NCBI GenBank assembly: GCA_935421135.1
Contig: OW285195.1
Span: forward strand, 310,001 to 374,000
From: Bugulina stolonifera
Lineage: Eukaryota > Bryozoa > Gymnolaemata > Cheilostomatida > Bugulidae
Direction of reading: 5' to 3'
Length of the DNA stretch: 64,000 nucleotides
The notes under the pieces were generated by a model that had not been told where the DNA came from, searched no databases, and saw nothing but the letters and a program-made list of their open reading frames with translations. A program made the position numbers and the translations under genes. Each line of letters begins with the position of its first letter. Positions within the stretch are counted from its first letter, which is position 1. This document shows positions 27,185 through 40,286 of the stretch, in pieces.

Positions 27185-30100
27185 TACGTAGATCGCATTC
27201 TATGCATAGAATATATTGATCACATGGAATGCATTCTGTGCACTCTATACATTCCATATAATCTATGCGTTCTATGCATAGAATACATTCTATGCACTAT
27301 ATGCATTCCATGTAATTTATGCGTTCTATGCATAGAATACATAGATTGCATTCTATGCATTCTATGCATTCTATGCATAGAATACATAGAAGACATAGAA
27401 TGCATAAAATGCGTTCCATGTAATCTATGCACTCTATGCATAGAATACATAGAACTCTATGTCTTCTATGTATTCTATGCATTCTATGCATGGAATATAT
27501 AGAATACATAGGTTGCATTCCATGCACTCTATACATTCCATGTAATCTATGCGTTCTATGCATAGAATACATTCTATGCATTCCATGTAATCTATGCGTT
27601 CTATGCATAGAATACATAGATTGCATTCTATGCATCCGATGCATAGAATACATAGAAGACATAGAATGCATAAAATGTGTCCATGTAATCTGTGCACTCT
27701 ATAGAATGCATTATGTGCATAGAATACTTGTAATTCTATATCTTCCATGTGTTCTATGCATCATTCTATGCATAGAATACATAGATTGCATTCTATGCGT
27801 CCGATGCATAGAATACATAGAATACATAGAATGCATTGTATGTAATCAATGTATTTTATGCAATCTATGCATAGAATACATCGATTGCATTCTATGCATA
27901 GAATGCATTGATCACATAGAATGCATTCTGTGCACTCTATGCATTTAATGTAATCTATGCATTCTATGCATATAATACATAGATTGCATTCTATGCATTC
28001 TATGCATTCTATGCATAGAATACATAGAATACATAGAAGACATAGAATGCATAAAATGCGTTCCACGTAATCTATGCACTCTATGCATAGAATACATAGA
28101 ACTCTATGTCTTCTATGTATTCTATGCATTCTATGCATGGAATATATGGAATACATAGGTTGCATTCTATGCACTCTATGCATTCCTTGTAATCTATGCA
28201 TTCTATGTATTCTATGGTATTGATGCATAGAGTACTTTTTATGCATAGAATGCATAGAATACATTTATCACAAAGAATGCATTCTATGCAATCTATGCAT
28301 CCCATGTAATCTATGCATTTTATGCGTAGAATACATAGATTGCATTCGATGCATTCTATGCATGAAATACATAGAAGACATAGAATGCATAGAATGCGTT
28401 CCATGTAATCTATGCACTCTATGCATAGAATACTTAGAACTCTAAGTCTTCTATGTATTCTATGCACTCTATGCATGGAATACATAGAATACATTGATTA
28501 CATAGAAGGCATTGTATGTAATCAATGTATTTTATGCAATCTATGCATAGAATACATAGATTGCATTCTATGCATAGAATATATTGATCACATAGAATGC
28601 ATTCTGTGCACTCTATACATTCAATGTAATCTATGCGTTCTATGCATAGAATACATTCTATGCACTATATGCATTCCATGAAATCTATGCGTTCTATGCA
28701 TAGAATACATAGATTGCATTCTATGCATTCTATGCATTCTATGCATAGAATACATAGAAGGCATAGAATGCATTATGTGCATAGAATACTTATAATTCTA
28801 TATCTTCCACGTATTCTATGCATCATTCTATGCATAGAATACATAGATTGCATTCTATGCATCCGATGCATAGAATACATAGAATACATAGAATGCATAG
28901 AATGCGTTCCATGTAATCTATGCACTCTATGCATAGAATACATAGATTGCATTCTATGCATTCTATGCATAGAATACATAGAATGCATAGAATGCATAAA
29001 ATGCGTTCCATGTAATCTATGCACTCTATGCATAGAATACATAGAACTCTATGTCTTCTATGTATTCTATGCATTCTATGCATGGAATATATAGAATACA
29101 TAGGTTGCATTCCATGCACTCTATACATTCCATGTAATCTATGCGTTCTATGCATAGAATACATAGATTGCATTCTATGCATAGAATATATTGATCACAT
29201 AGAATGCATTCTGTGCACTCTATACATTCCATGTAATCTATGCGTTCTATGCATGGAATACATTCTATGCACTATATGCGTTCCATGTAATCTATGCGTT
29301 CTATGCATAGAATACATAGATTGCATTTTATGCATTCTATGCATTCTATGCATAGAATACATAGAAGACATAGAATGCATTATGTGCATAGAATACTTAT
29401 AATTCTATATCTTCCATGTGTTCTATGCATCATTCTATGCATAGAATACATAGATTGCATTCTATGCATAGAATATATTGATCACATAGAATGCATTCTA
29501 TGCACTCTATACATTCCATGTAATCTATGCATTCTATGCATAGAATACATTCTATGCACTCTATGCATTCCATGTAATCTATGCGTTCTATGCATAGAAT
29601 ACATAGAATACATTGATTACATAGAAGGCATTGTATGTAATCAATGTATTTTATGCATTCTATGCATAGAATACATAGATTGCATTCTATGCGTAGAATA
29701 CATTGATCACATAGAATGCATTCTGTGCACTCTATGCATTCAATGTAACCTATGCATTCTATGCATAGAATACATAGATTGCATTCTATGCATTCTATGC
29801 ATTCTATGCATAGAATACATAGAAGACATAGAATGCATAAAATGCGTTCCATGTAATCTATGCACTCTATGCATAGAATACATAGAACTCTATGTGTTCT
29901 ATGTATTCTATGCATTATATGCATGAAATATACAGAATACATTGGTTGCATTCTATGCACTCTATGCATTCCTTGTAATCTATGCATTCTATGTATTCTA
30001 TGGTATTGATGCATAGAATACCTTTTTATGCATAGAATGCATAAAATACATTTATCACAAAGAATGCATTCTATGCACTCTATGCATCCCATGTAATCTA

Positions 30101-30600
30101 TGCATTCTATGCATAGAATACATAAATTGCATTCTATGCATTCTATGCATGAAATACATAGAAGACATAGAAGACATAGAATGCATAGAATGCGTTCCAT
30201 GTTATCTATGCACTCTATGCATAGAATACATATATTGCATTCTATGCATTCGATGCATAGAATACAGAGAATACATTGATTACATAGAAGGCATTGTATG
30301 TGGTCAATGTATTTTATGCATTCTATGCATAGAATACATAGATTGCATTCTATGCGTAGAATACATTGATCACATAGAATGCATTCTGTGCACTCTATGC
30401 ATTCAATGTAACCTATGCATTCTATGCATAGAATACATAGATTGCATTCTATGCATTCTATGCATTCTATGCATAGAGTACATAGAATACATAGAAGACA
30501 TAGAATGCATAAAATGCGTTCCATGTAATCTATGCACTCTATGCATAGAATACATAGAACTCTATGTCTTCTATGTATTCTATGCACTGTATGCATAGAA
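27185..30600 (+). repeat. Module 5, 3,416 bp, type L+N
   Basis: This is the first full L block (27185-29293, 2,109 bp) followed by N (29294-30600, 1,307 bp). L contains a 647-bp tandem duplication bounded by GGAATATATAGAATAC at 27492 and GGAATATATGGAATAC at 28139. The module recurs at 33736 with an offset of 6,551 bp. Confidence 0.9.
28432..28447 (+). repeat. Palindrome ACTTAGAACTCTAAGT, first of 11 copies
   Basis: This is a variant of the common ACATAGAACTCTATGT, a 7-bp stem with loop AC. Here one A-T pair is replaced by T-A on both arms at once, so the stem stays perfect. By eye it occurs at 28432, 31201, 34983, 37752, 40914, 43683, 47300, 50069, 53850, 57631 and 61412, once in each complete L or S block and nowhere before 28 kb. 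Confidence 0.85.
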
Positions 30601-32779
30601 TACGTAGATCGCATTCTATGCATAGAATATATTGATCACATGGAATGCATTCTGTGCACTCTATACAGTCCATATAATCTATGCGTTCTATGCATAGAAT
30701 ACATTCTATGCACTATATGCATTCCATGTAATCTATGCGTTCTATGCATAGAATACATAGATTGCATTCTATGCATTCTATGCATTCTATGCATAGAATA
30801 CATAGAAGACATAGAATGCATAAAATGCGTTCCATGTAATCTATGCACTCTATGCATAGAATACATAGAACTCTATGTCTTCTATGTATTCTATGCATTC
30901 TATGCATGGAATATATGGAATACATAGGTTGCATTCTATGCACTCTATGCATTCCTTGTAATCTATGCATTCTATGTATTCTATGGTATTGATGCATAGA
31001 GTACTTTTTATGCATAGAATGCATAGAATACATTTATCACAAAGAATGCATTCTATGCACTCTATGCATCCCATGTAATCTATGCATTTTATGCGTAGAA
31101 TACATAGATTGCATTCGATGCATTCTATGCATGAAATACATAGAAGACATAGAATGCATAGAATGCGTTCCATGTAATCTATGCACTCTATGCATAGAAT
31201 ACTTAGAACTCTAAGTCTTCTATGTATTCTATGCACTCTATGCATGGAATACATAGAATACATTGATTACATAGAAGGCATTGTATGTAATCAATGTATT
31301 TTATGCAATCTATGCATAGAATACATAGATTGCATTCTATGCATAGAATATATTGATCACATAGAATGCATTCTGTGCACTCTATACATTCAATGTAATC
31401 TATGCGTTCTATGCATAGAATACATTCTATGCACTATATGCATTCCATGAAATCTATGCGCTCTATGCATAGAATACATAGATTGCATTCTATGCATTCT
31501 ATGCATTCTATGCATAGAATACATAGAAGGCATAGAATGCATTATGTGCATAGAATACTTATAATTCTATATCTTCCACGTATTCTATGCATCATTCTAT
31601 GCATAGAATACATAGATTGCATTCTATGCATCCGATGCATAGAATACATAGAATACATAGAATGCATAGAATGCGTTCCATGTAATCTATGCACTCTATG
31701 CATAGAATACATAGATTGCATTCTATGCATTCTATGCATAGAATACATAGAATGCACAGAATGCATAAAATGCGTTCCATGTAATCTATGCACTCTATGC
31801 ATAGAATACATAGAACTCTATGTCTTCTATGTATTCTATGCATTCTATGCATGGAATATATAGAATACATAGGTTGCATTCCATGCACTCTATACATTCC
31901 ATGTAATCTATGCGTTCTATGCATAGAATACATAGATTGCATTCTATGCATAGAATATATTGATCACATAGAATGCATTCTGTGCACTCTATACATTCCA
32001 TGTAATCTATGCGTTCTATGCATGGAATACATTCTATGCACTATATGCGTTCCATGTAATCTATGCGTTCTATGCATAGAATACATAGATTGCATTTTAT
32101 GCATTCTATGCATTCTATGCATAGAATACATAGAAGACATAGAATGCATTATGTGCATAGAATACTTATAATTCTATATCTTCCATGTGTTCTATGCATC
32201 ATTCTATGCATAGAATACATAGATTGCATTCTATGCATAGAATATATTGATCACATAGAATGCATTCTATGCACTCTATACATTCCATGTAATCTATGCA
32301 TTCTATGCATAGAATACATTCTATGCACTCTATGCATTCCATGTAATCTATGCGTTCTATGCATAGAATACATAGAATACATTGATTACATAGAAGGCAT
32401 TGTATGTAATCAATGTATTTTATGCATTCTATGCATAGAATACATAGATTGCATTCTATGCGTAGAATACATTGATCACATAGAATGCATTCTGTGCACT
32501 CTATGCATTCAATGTAACCTATGCATTCTATGCATAGAATACATAGATTGCATTCTATGCATTCTATGCATTCTATGCATTCTATGCATAGAATACATAG
32601 AAGACATAGAATGCATAAAATGCGTTCCATGTAATCTATGCACTCTATGCATAGAATACATAGAACTCTATGTGTTCTATGTATTCTATGCATTATATGC
32701 ATGAAATATACAGAATACATTGGTTGCATTCTATGCACTCTATGCATTCCTTGTAATCTATGCATTCTATGTATTCTAT

Positions 32780-33493
32780 GGTATTGATGCATAGAATACC
32801 TTTTTATGCATAGAATGCATAAAATACATTTATCACAAAGAATGCATTCTATGCACTCTATGCATCCCATGTATTCTATGCATAGAATGCATAGATTGCA
32901 TTCTATGCATTCTATGCATTCTATGCATTCTATGCATAGAATACATAGAATACATAGAAGACATAGAATGCATAAAATGCGTTCCATGTAATCTATGCAC
33001 TCTATGCATAGAATACATAGAACTCTATGTGTTCTATGTATTCTATGCATTCTATGCATGAAATATACAGAATACATTGGTTGCATTCTATGCACTCTAT
33101 GCATTCCTTGTAATCTATGCATTCTATGTATTCTATGGTATTGATGCATAGAATACCTTTTTATGCATAGAATGCATAAAATACATTTATCACAAAGAAT
33201 GCATTCTATGCACTCTATGCATCCCATGTAATCTATGCATTCTATGCATAGAATGCATAGAATGCAATCTATGTATTCTATGCATAAAATACATAGAAGA
33301 CATAGAAGACATAGAATGCATAGAATGCGTTCCATGTTATCTATGCACTCTATGCATAGAATACATATATTGCATTCTATGCATTCGATGCATAGAATAC
33401 ATAGAATACATTGATTACATAGAAGGCATTGTATGTGGTCAATGTATTTTATGCATTCTATGCATAGAATACATAGATTGCATTCTATGCGTA
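32780..33493 (+). repeat. 357-bp tandem duplication defining the D block
   Basis: The GGTATTGATGC landmark occurs at 32780 and 33137, exactly 357 bp apart, each followed by CCTTTTTATGC and CATTTATCACAAAG. The join after the first unit reads CCCATGTATTCTATGC instead of CCCATGTAATCTATGC. Equivalent pairs lie in modules 8, 10, 12, 13 and 14, for example at 39331/39688 and 45262/45619. Confidence 0.85.
33246..33283 (-). other. Apparent 38-bp microinversion
   Basis: Compared with the same site in module 8 (about 39797-39834) this segment shows five substitutions in 38 bp. Reverse-complementing it removes all but one of them, and that one (CATAGATT for CATAAATT) is a common variant elsewhere in the array. 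Both ends lie in GCATAGAAT or ATTCTATGC, which together make the array palindrome. A single inversion between inverted 9-mers is therefore the simplest explanation. Confidence 0.75.
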
Positions 33494-33735
33494 GAATACA
33501 TTGATCACATAGAATGCATTCTGTGCACTCTATGCATTCAATGTAACCTATGCATTCTATGCATAGAATACATAGATTGCATTCTATGCATTCTATGCAT
33601 TCTATGCATAGAATACATAGAATACATAGAAGACATAGAATGCATAAAATGCGTTCCATGTAATCTATGCACTCTATGCATAGAATACATAGAACTCTAT
33701 GTCTTCTATGTATTCTATGCACTGTATGCATAGAA

Positions 33736-36700
33736 TACGTAGATCGCATTCTATGCATAGAATATATTGATCACATGGAATGCATTCTGTGCACTCTATA
33801 CATTCCATATAATCTATGCGTTCTATGCATAGAATACATTCTATGCACTATATGCATTCCATGTAATTTATGCGTTCTATGCATAGAATACATAGATTGC
33901 ATTCTATGCATTCTATGCATTCTATGCATAGAATACATAGAAGACATAGAATGCATAAAATGCGTTCCATGTAATCTATGCACTCTATGCATAGAATACA
34001 TAGAACTCTATGTCTTCTATGTATTCTATGCATTCTATGCATGGAATATATAGAATACATAGGTTGCATTCCATGCACTCTATACATTCCATGTAATCTA
34101 TGCGTTCTATGCATAGAATACATTCTATGCATTCCATGTAATCTATGCGTTCTATGCATAGAATACATAGATTGCATTCTATGCATCCGATGCATAGAAT
34201 ACATAGAAGACATAGAATGCATAAAATGTGTCCATGTAATCTGTGCACTCTATAGAATGCATTATGTGCATAGAATACTTGTAATTCTATATCTTCCATG
34301 TGTTCTATGCATCATTCTATGCATAGAATACATAGATTGCATTCTATGCGTCCGATGCATAGAATACATAGAATACATAGAATGCATTGTATGTAATCAA
34401 TGTATTTTATGCAATCTATGCATAGAATACATCGATTGCATTCTATGCATAGAATGCATTGATCACATAGAATGCATTCTGTGCACTCTATGCATTTAAT
34501 GTAATCTATGCATTCTATGCATATAATACATAGATTGCATTCTATGCATTCTATGCATTCTATGCATAGAATACATAGAATACATAGAAGACATAGAATG
34601 CATAAAATGCGTTCCACGTAATCTATGCACTCTATGCATAGAATACATAGAACTCTATGTCTTCTATGTATTCTATGCATTCTATGCATGGAATATATGG
34701 AATACATAGGTTGCATTCTATGCACTCTATGCATTCCTTGTAATCTATGCATTCTATGTATTCTATGGTATTGATGCATAGAGTACTTTTTATGCATAGA
34801 ATGCATAGAATACATTTATCACAAAGAATGCATTCTATGCAATCTATGCATCCCATGTAATCTATGCATTTTATGCGTAGAATACATAGATTGCATTCGA
34901 TGCATTCTATGCATGAAATACATAGAAGACATAGAATGCATAGAATGCGTTCCATGTAATCTATGCACTCTATGCATAGAATACTTAGAACTCTAAGTCT
35001 TCTATGTATTCTATGCACTCTATGCATGGAATACATAGAATACATTGATTACATAGAAGGCATTGTATGTAATCAATGTATTTTATGCAATCTATGCATA
35101 GAATACATAGATTGCATTCTATGCATAGAATATATTGATCACATAGAATGCATTCTGTGCACTCTATACATTCAATGTAATCTATGCGTTCTATGCATAG
35201 AATACATTCTATGCACTATATGCATTCCATGAAATCTATGCGTTCTATGCATAGAATACATAGATTGCATTCTATGCATTCTATGCATTCTATGCATAGA
35301 ATACATAGAAGGCATAGAATGCATTATGTGCATAGAATACTTATAATTCTATATCTTCCACGTATTCTATGCATCATTCTATGCATAGAATACATAGATT
35401 GCATTCTATGCATCCGATGCATAGAATACATAGAATACATAGAATGCATAGAATGCGTTCCATGTAATCTATGCACTCTATGCATAGAATACATAGATTG
35501 CATTCTATGCATTCTATGCATAGAATACATAGAATGCATAGAATGCATAAAATGCGTTCCATGTAATCTATGCACTCTATGCATAGAATACATAGAACTC
35601 TATGTCTTCTATGTATTCTATGCATTCTATGCATGGAATATATAGAATACATAGGTTGCATTCCATGCACTCTATACATTCCATGTAATCTATGCGTTCT
35701 ATGCATAGAATACATAGATTGCATTCTATGCATAGAATATATTGATCACATAGAATGCATTCTGTGCACTCTATACATTCCATGTAATCTATGCGTTCTA
35801 TGCATGGAATACATTCTATGCACTATATGCGTTCCATGTAATCTATGCGTTCTATGCATAGAATACATAGATTGCATTTTATGCATTCTATGCATTCTAT
35901 GCATAGAATACATAGAAGACATATAATGCATTATGTGCATAGAATACTTATAATTCTATATCTTCCATGTGTTCTATGCATCATTCTATGCATAGAATAC
36001 ATAGATTGCATTCTATGCATAGAATATATTGATCACATAGAATGCATTCTATGCACTCTATACATTCCATGTAATCTATGCATTCTATGCATAGAATACA
36101 TTCTATGCACTCTATGCATTCCATGTAATCTATGCGTTCTATGCATAGAATACATAGAATACATTGATTACATAGAAGGCATTGTATGTAATCAATGTAT
36201 TTTATGCATTCTATGCATAGAATACATAGATTGCATTCTATGCGTAGAATACATTGATCACATAGAATGCATTCTGTGCACTCTATGCATTCAATGTAAC
36301 CTATGCATTCTATGCATAGAATACATAGATTGCATTCTATGCATTCTATGCATTCTATGCATAGAATACATAGAAGACATAGAATGCATAAAATGCGTTC
36401 CATGTAATCTATGCACTCTATGCATAGAATACATAGAACTCTATGTGTTCTATGTATTCTATGCATTATATGCATGAAATATACATAATACATTGGTTGC
36501 ATTCTATGCACTCTATGCATTCCTTGTAATCTATGCATTCTATGTATTCTATGGTATTGATGCATAGAATACCTTTTTATGCATAGAATGCATAAAATAC
36601 ATTTATCACAAAGAATGCATTCTATGCACTCTATGCATCCCATGTAATCTATGCATTCTATGCATAGAATACATAAATTGCATTCTATGCATTCTATGCA

Positions 36701-37151
36701 TGAAATACATAGAAGACATAGAAGACATAGAATGCATAGAATGCGTTCCATGTTATCTATGCACTCAATGCATAGAATACATATATTGCATTCTATGCAT
36801 TCGATGCATAGAATACAGAGAATACATTGATTACATAGAAGGCATTGTATGTGGTCAATGTATTTTATGCATTCTATGCATAGAATACATAGATTGCATT
36901 CTATGCGTAGAATACATTGATCACATAGAATGCATTCTGTGCACTCTATGCATTCAATGTAACCTATGCATTCTATGCATAGAATACATAGATTGCATTC
37001 TATGCATTCTATGCATTCTATGCATAGAGTACATAGAATACATAGAAGACATAGAATGCATAAAATGCGTTCCATGTAATCTATGCACTCTATGCATAGA
37101 ATACATAGAACTCTATGTCTTCTATGTATTCTATGCACTGTATGCATAGAA
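33736..37151 (+). repeat. Module 7, 3,416 bp, type L+N
   Basis: This repeats module 5 at an offset of 6,551 bp, with L at 33736-35844 and N at 35845-37151. Differences seen are few: CATATAATGC near 35922, TACATAATAC near 36483 and GCACTCAATGC near 36767. All three are shared with module 9, 5,931 bp further on. Confidence 0.9.
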
Positions 37152-40100
37152 TACGTAGATCGCATTCTATGCATAGAATATATTGATCACATGGAATGCA
37201 TTCTGTGCACTCTATACATTCCATATAATCTATGCGTTCTATGCATAGAATACATTCTATGCACTATATGCATTCCATGTAATCTATGCGTTCTATGCAT
37301 AGAATACATAGATTGCATTCTATGCATTCTATGCATTCTATGCATAGAATACATAGAAGACATAGAATGCATAAAATGCGTTCCATGTAATCTATGCACT
37401 CTATGCATAGAATACATAGAACTCTATGTCTTCTATGTATTCTATGCATTCTATGCATGGAATATATGGAATACATAGGTTGCATTCTATGCACTCTATG
37501 CATTCCTTGTAATCTATGCATTCTATGTATTCTATGGTATTGATGCATAGAGTACTTTTTATGCATAGAATGCATAGAATACATTTATCACAAAGAATGC
37601 ATTCTATGCACTCTATGCATCCCATGTAATCTATGCATTTTATGCGTAGAATACATAGATTGCATTCGATGCATTCTATGCATGAAATACATAGAAGACA
37701 TAGAATGCATAGAATGCGTTCCATGTAATCTATGCACTCTATGCATAGAATACTTAGAACTCTAAGTCTTCTATGTATTCTATGCACTCTATGCATGGAA
37801 TACATAGAATACATTGATTACATAGAAGGCATTGTATGTAATCAATGTATTTTATGCAATCTATGCATAGAATACATAGATTGCATTCTATGCATAGAAT
37901 ATATTGATCACATAGAATGCATTCTGTGCACTCTATACATTCAATGTAATCTATGCGTTCTATGCATAGAATACATTCTATGCACTATATGCATTCCATG
38001 AAATCTATGCGTTCTATGCATAGAATACATAGATTGCATTCTATGCATTCTATGCATTCTATGCATAGAATACATAGAAGGCATAGAATGCATTATGTGC
38101 ATAGAATACTTATAATTCTATATCTTCCACGTATTCTATGCATCATTCTATGCATAGAATACATAGATTGCATTCTATGCATCCGATGCATAGAATACAT
38201 AGAATACATAGAATGCATAGAATGCGTTCCATGTAATCTATGCACTCTATGCATAGAATACATAGATTGCATTCTATGCATTCTATGCATAGAATACATA
38301 GAATGCACAGAATGCATAAAATGCGTTCCATGTAATCTATGCACTCTATGCATAGAATACATAGAACTCTATGTCTTCTATGTATTCTATGCATTCTATG
38401 CATGGAATATATAGAATACATAGGTTGCATTCCATGCACTCTATACATTCCATGTAATCTATGCGTTCTATGCATAGAATACATAGATTGCATTCTATGC
38501 ATAGAATATATTGATCACATAGAATGCATTCTGTGCACTCTATACATTCCATGTAATCTATGCGTTCTATGCATGGAATACATTCTATGCACTATATGCG
38601 TTCCATGTAATCTATGCGTTCTATGCATAGAATACATAGATTGCATTTTATGCATTCTATGCATTCTATGCATAGAATACATAGAAGACATAGAATGCAT
38701 TATGTGCATAGAATACTTATAATTCTATATCTTCCATGTGTTCTATGCATCATTCTATGCATAGAATACATAGATTGCATTCTATGCATAGAATATATTG
38801 ATCACATAGAATGCATTCTATGCACTCTATACATTCCATGTAATCTATGCATTCTATGCATAGAATACATTCTATGCACTCTATGCATTCCATGTAATCT
38901 ATGCGTTCTATGCATAGAATACATAGAATACATTGATTACATAGAAGGCATTGTATGTAATCAATGTATTTTATGCATTCTATGCATAGAATACATAGAT
39001 TGCATTCTATGCGTAGAATACATTGATCACATAGAATGCATTCTGTGCACTCTATGCATTCAATGTAACCTATGCATTCTATGCATAGAATACATAGATT
39101 GCATTCTATGCATTCTATGCATTCTATGCATTCTATGCATAGAATACATAGAATACATAGAATGCATAAAATGCGTTCCATGTAATCTATGCACTCTATG
39201 CATAGAATACATAGAACTCTATGTGTTCTATGTATTCTATGCATTATATGCATGAAATATACAGAATACATTGGTTGCATTCTATGCACTCTATGCATTC
39301 CTTGTAATCTATGCATTCTATGTATTCTATGGTATTGATGCATAGAATACCTTTTTATGCATAGAATGCATAAAATACATTTATCACAAAGAATGCATTC
39401 TATGCACTCTATGCATCCCATGTATTCTATGCATAGAATGCATAGATTGCATTCTATGCATTCTATGCATTCTATGCATTCTATGCATAGAATACATAGA
39501 ATACATAGAAGACATAGAATGCATAAAATGCGTTCCATGTAATCTATGCACTCTATGCATAGAATACATAGAACTCTATGTGTTCTATGTATTCTATGCA
39601 TTCTATGCATGAAATATACAGAATACATTGGTTGCATTCTATGCACTCTATGCATTCCTTGTAATCTATGCATTCTATGTATTCTATGGTATTGATGCAT
39701 AGAATACCTTTTTATGCATAGAATGCATAAAATACATTTATCACAAAGAATGCATTCTATGCACTCTATGCATCCCATGTAATCTATGCATTCTATGCAT
39801 AGAATACATAAATTGCATTCTATGCATTCTATGCATGAAATACATAGAAGACATAGAAGACATAGAATGCATAGAATGCGTTCCATGTTATCTATGCACT
39901 CTATGCATAGAATACATATATTGCATTCTATGCATTCGATGCATAGAATACATAGAATACATTGATTACATAGAAGGCATTGTATGTGGTCAATGTATTT
40001 TATGCATTCTATGCATAGAATACATAGATTGCATTCTATGCGTAGAATACATTGATCACATAGAATGCATTCTGTGCACTCTATGCATTCAATGTAACCT

Positions 40101-40286
40101 ATGCATTCTATGCATAGAATACATAGATTGCATTCTATGCATTCTATGCATTCTATGCATAGAATACATAGAATACATAGAAGACATAGAATGCATAAAA
40201 TGCGTTCCATGTAATCTATGCACTCTATGCATAGAATACATAGAACTCTATGTCTTCTATGTATTCTATGCACTGTATGCATAGAA
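37152..40286 (+). repeat. Module 8, 3,135 bp, type S+D
   Basis: This repeats module 6 at 6,551 bp, with S at 37152-38613 and D at 38614-40286. It shares GCACAGAATGC near 38306 with modules 6 and 10. It has ATAGAATAC where other D blocks have ATAGAAGAC near 39158. Confidence 0.9.

Larger units (their letters stand above)
30601..33735 (+). repeat. Module 6, 3,135 bp, type S+D
   Basis: S (30601-32062, 1,462 bp) lacks the 647-bp duplication of L. D (32063-33735, 1,673 bp) is N plus a 357-bp tandem duplication and one 9-mer. Private features are TACAGTCC near 30666, GCGCTCTATG near 31459, and a 38-bp apparent inversion at 33246-33283 that abolishes local similarity to every other D block. Confidence 0.9.

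Noticed and set aside
28412..28500. Promoter-like TATA stretches such as TATATAG and ATATATTG
   Set aside because: These are one-base variants of the A+T-rich 9-mer and occur everywhere in the array, with no associated transcript feature.
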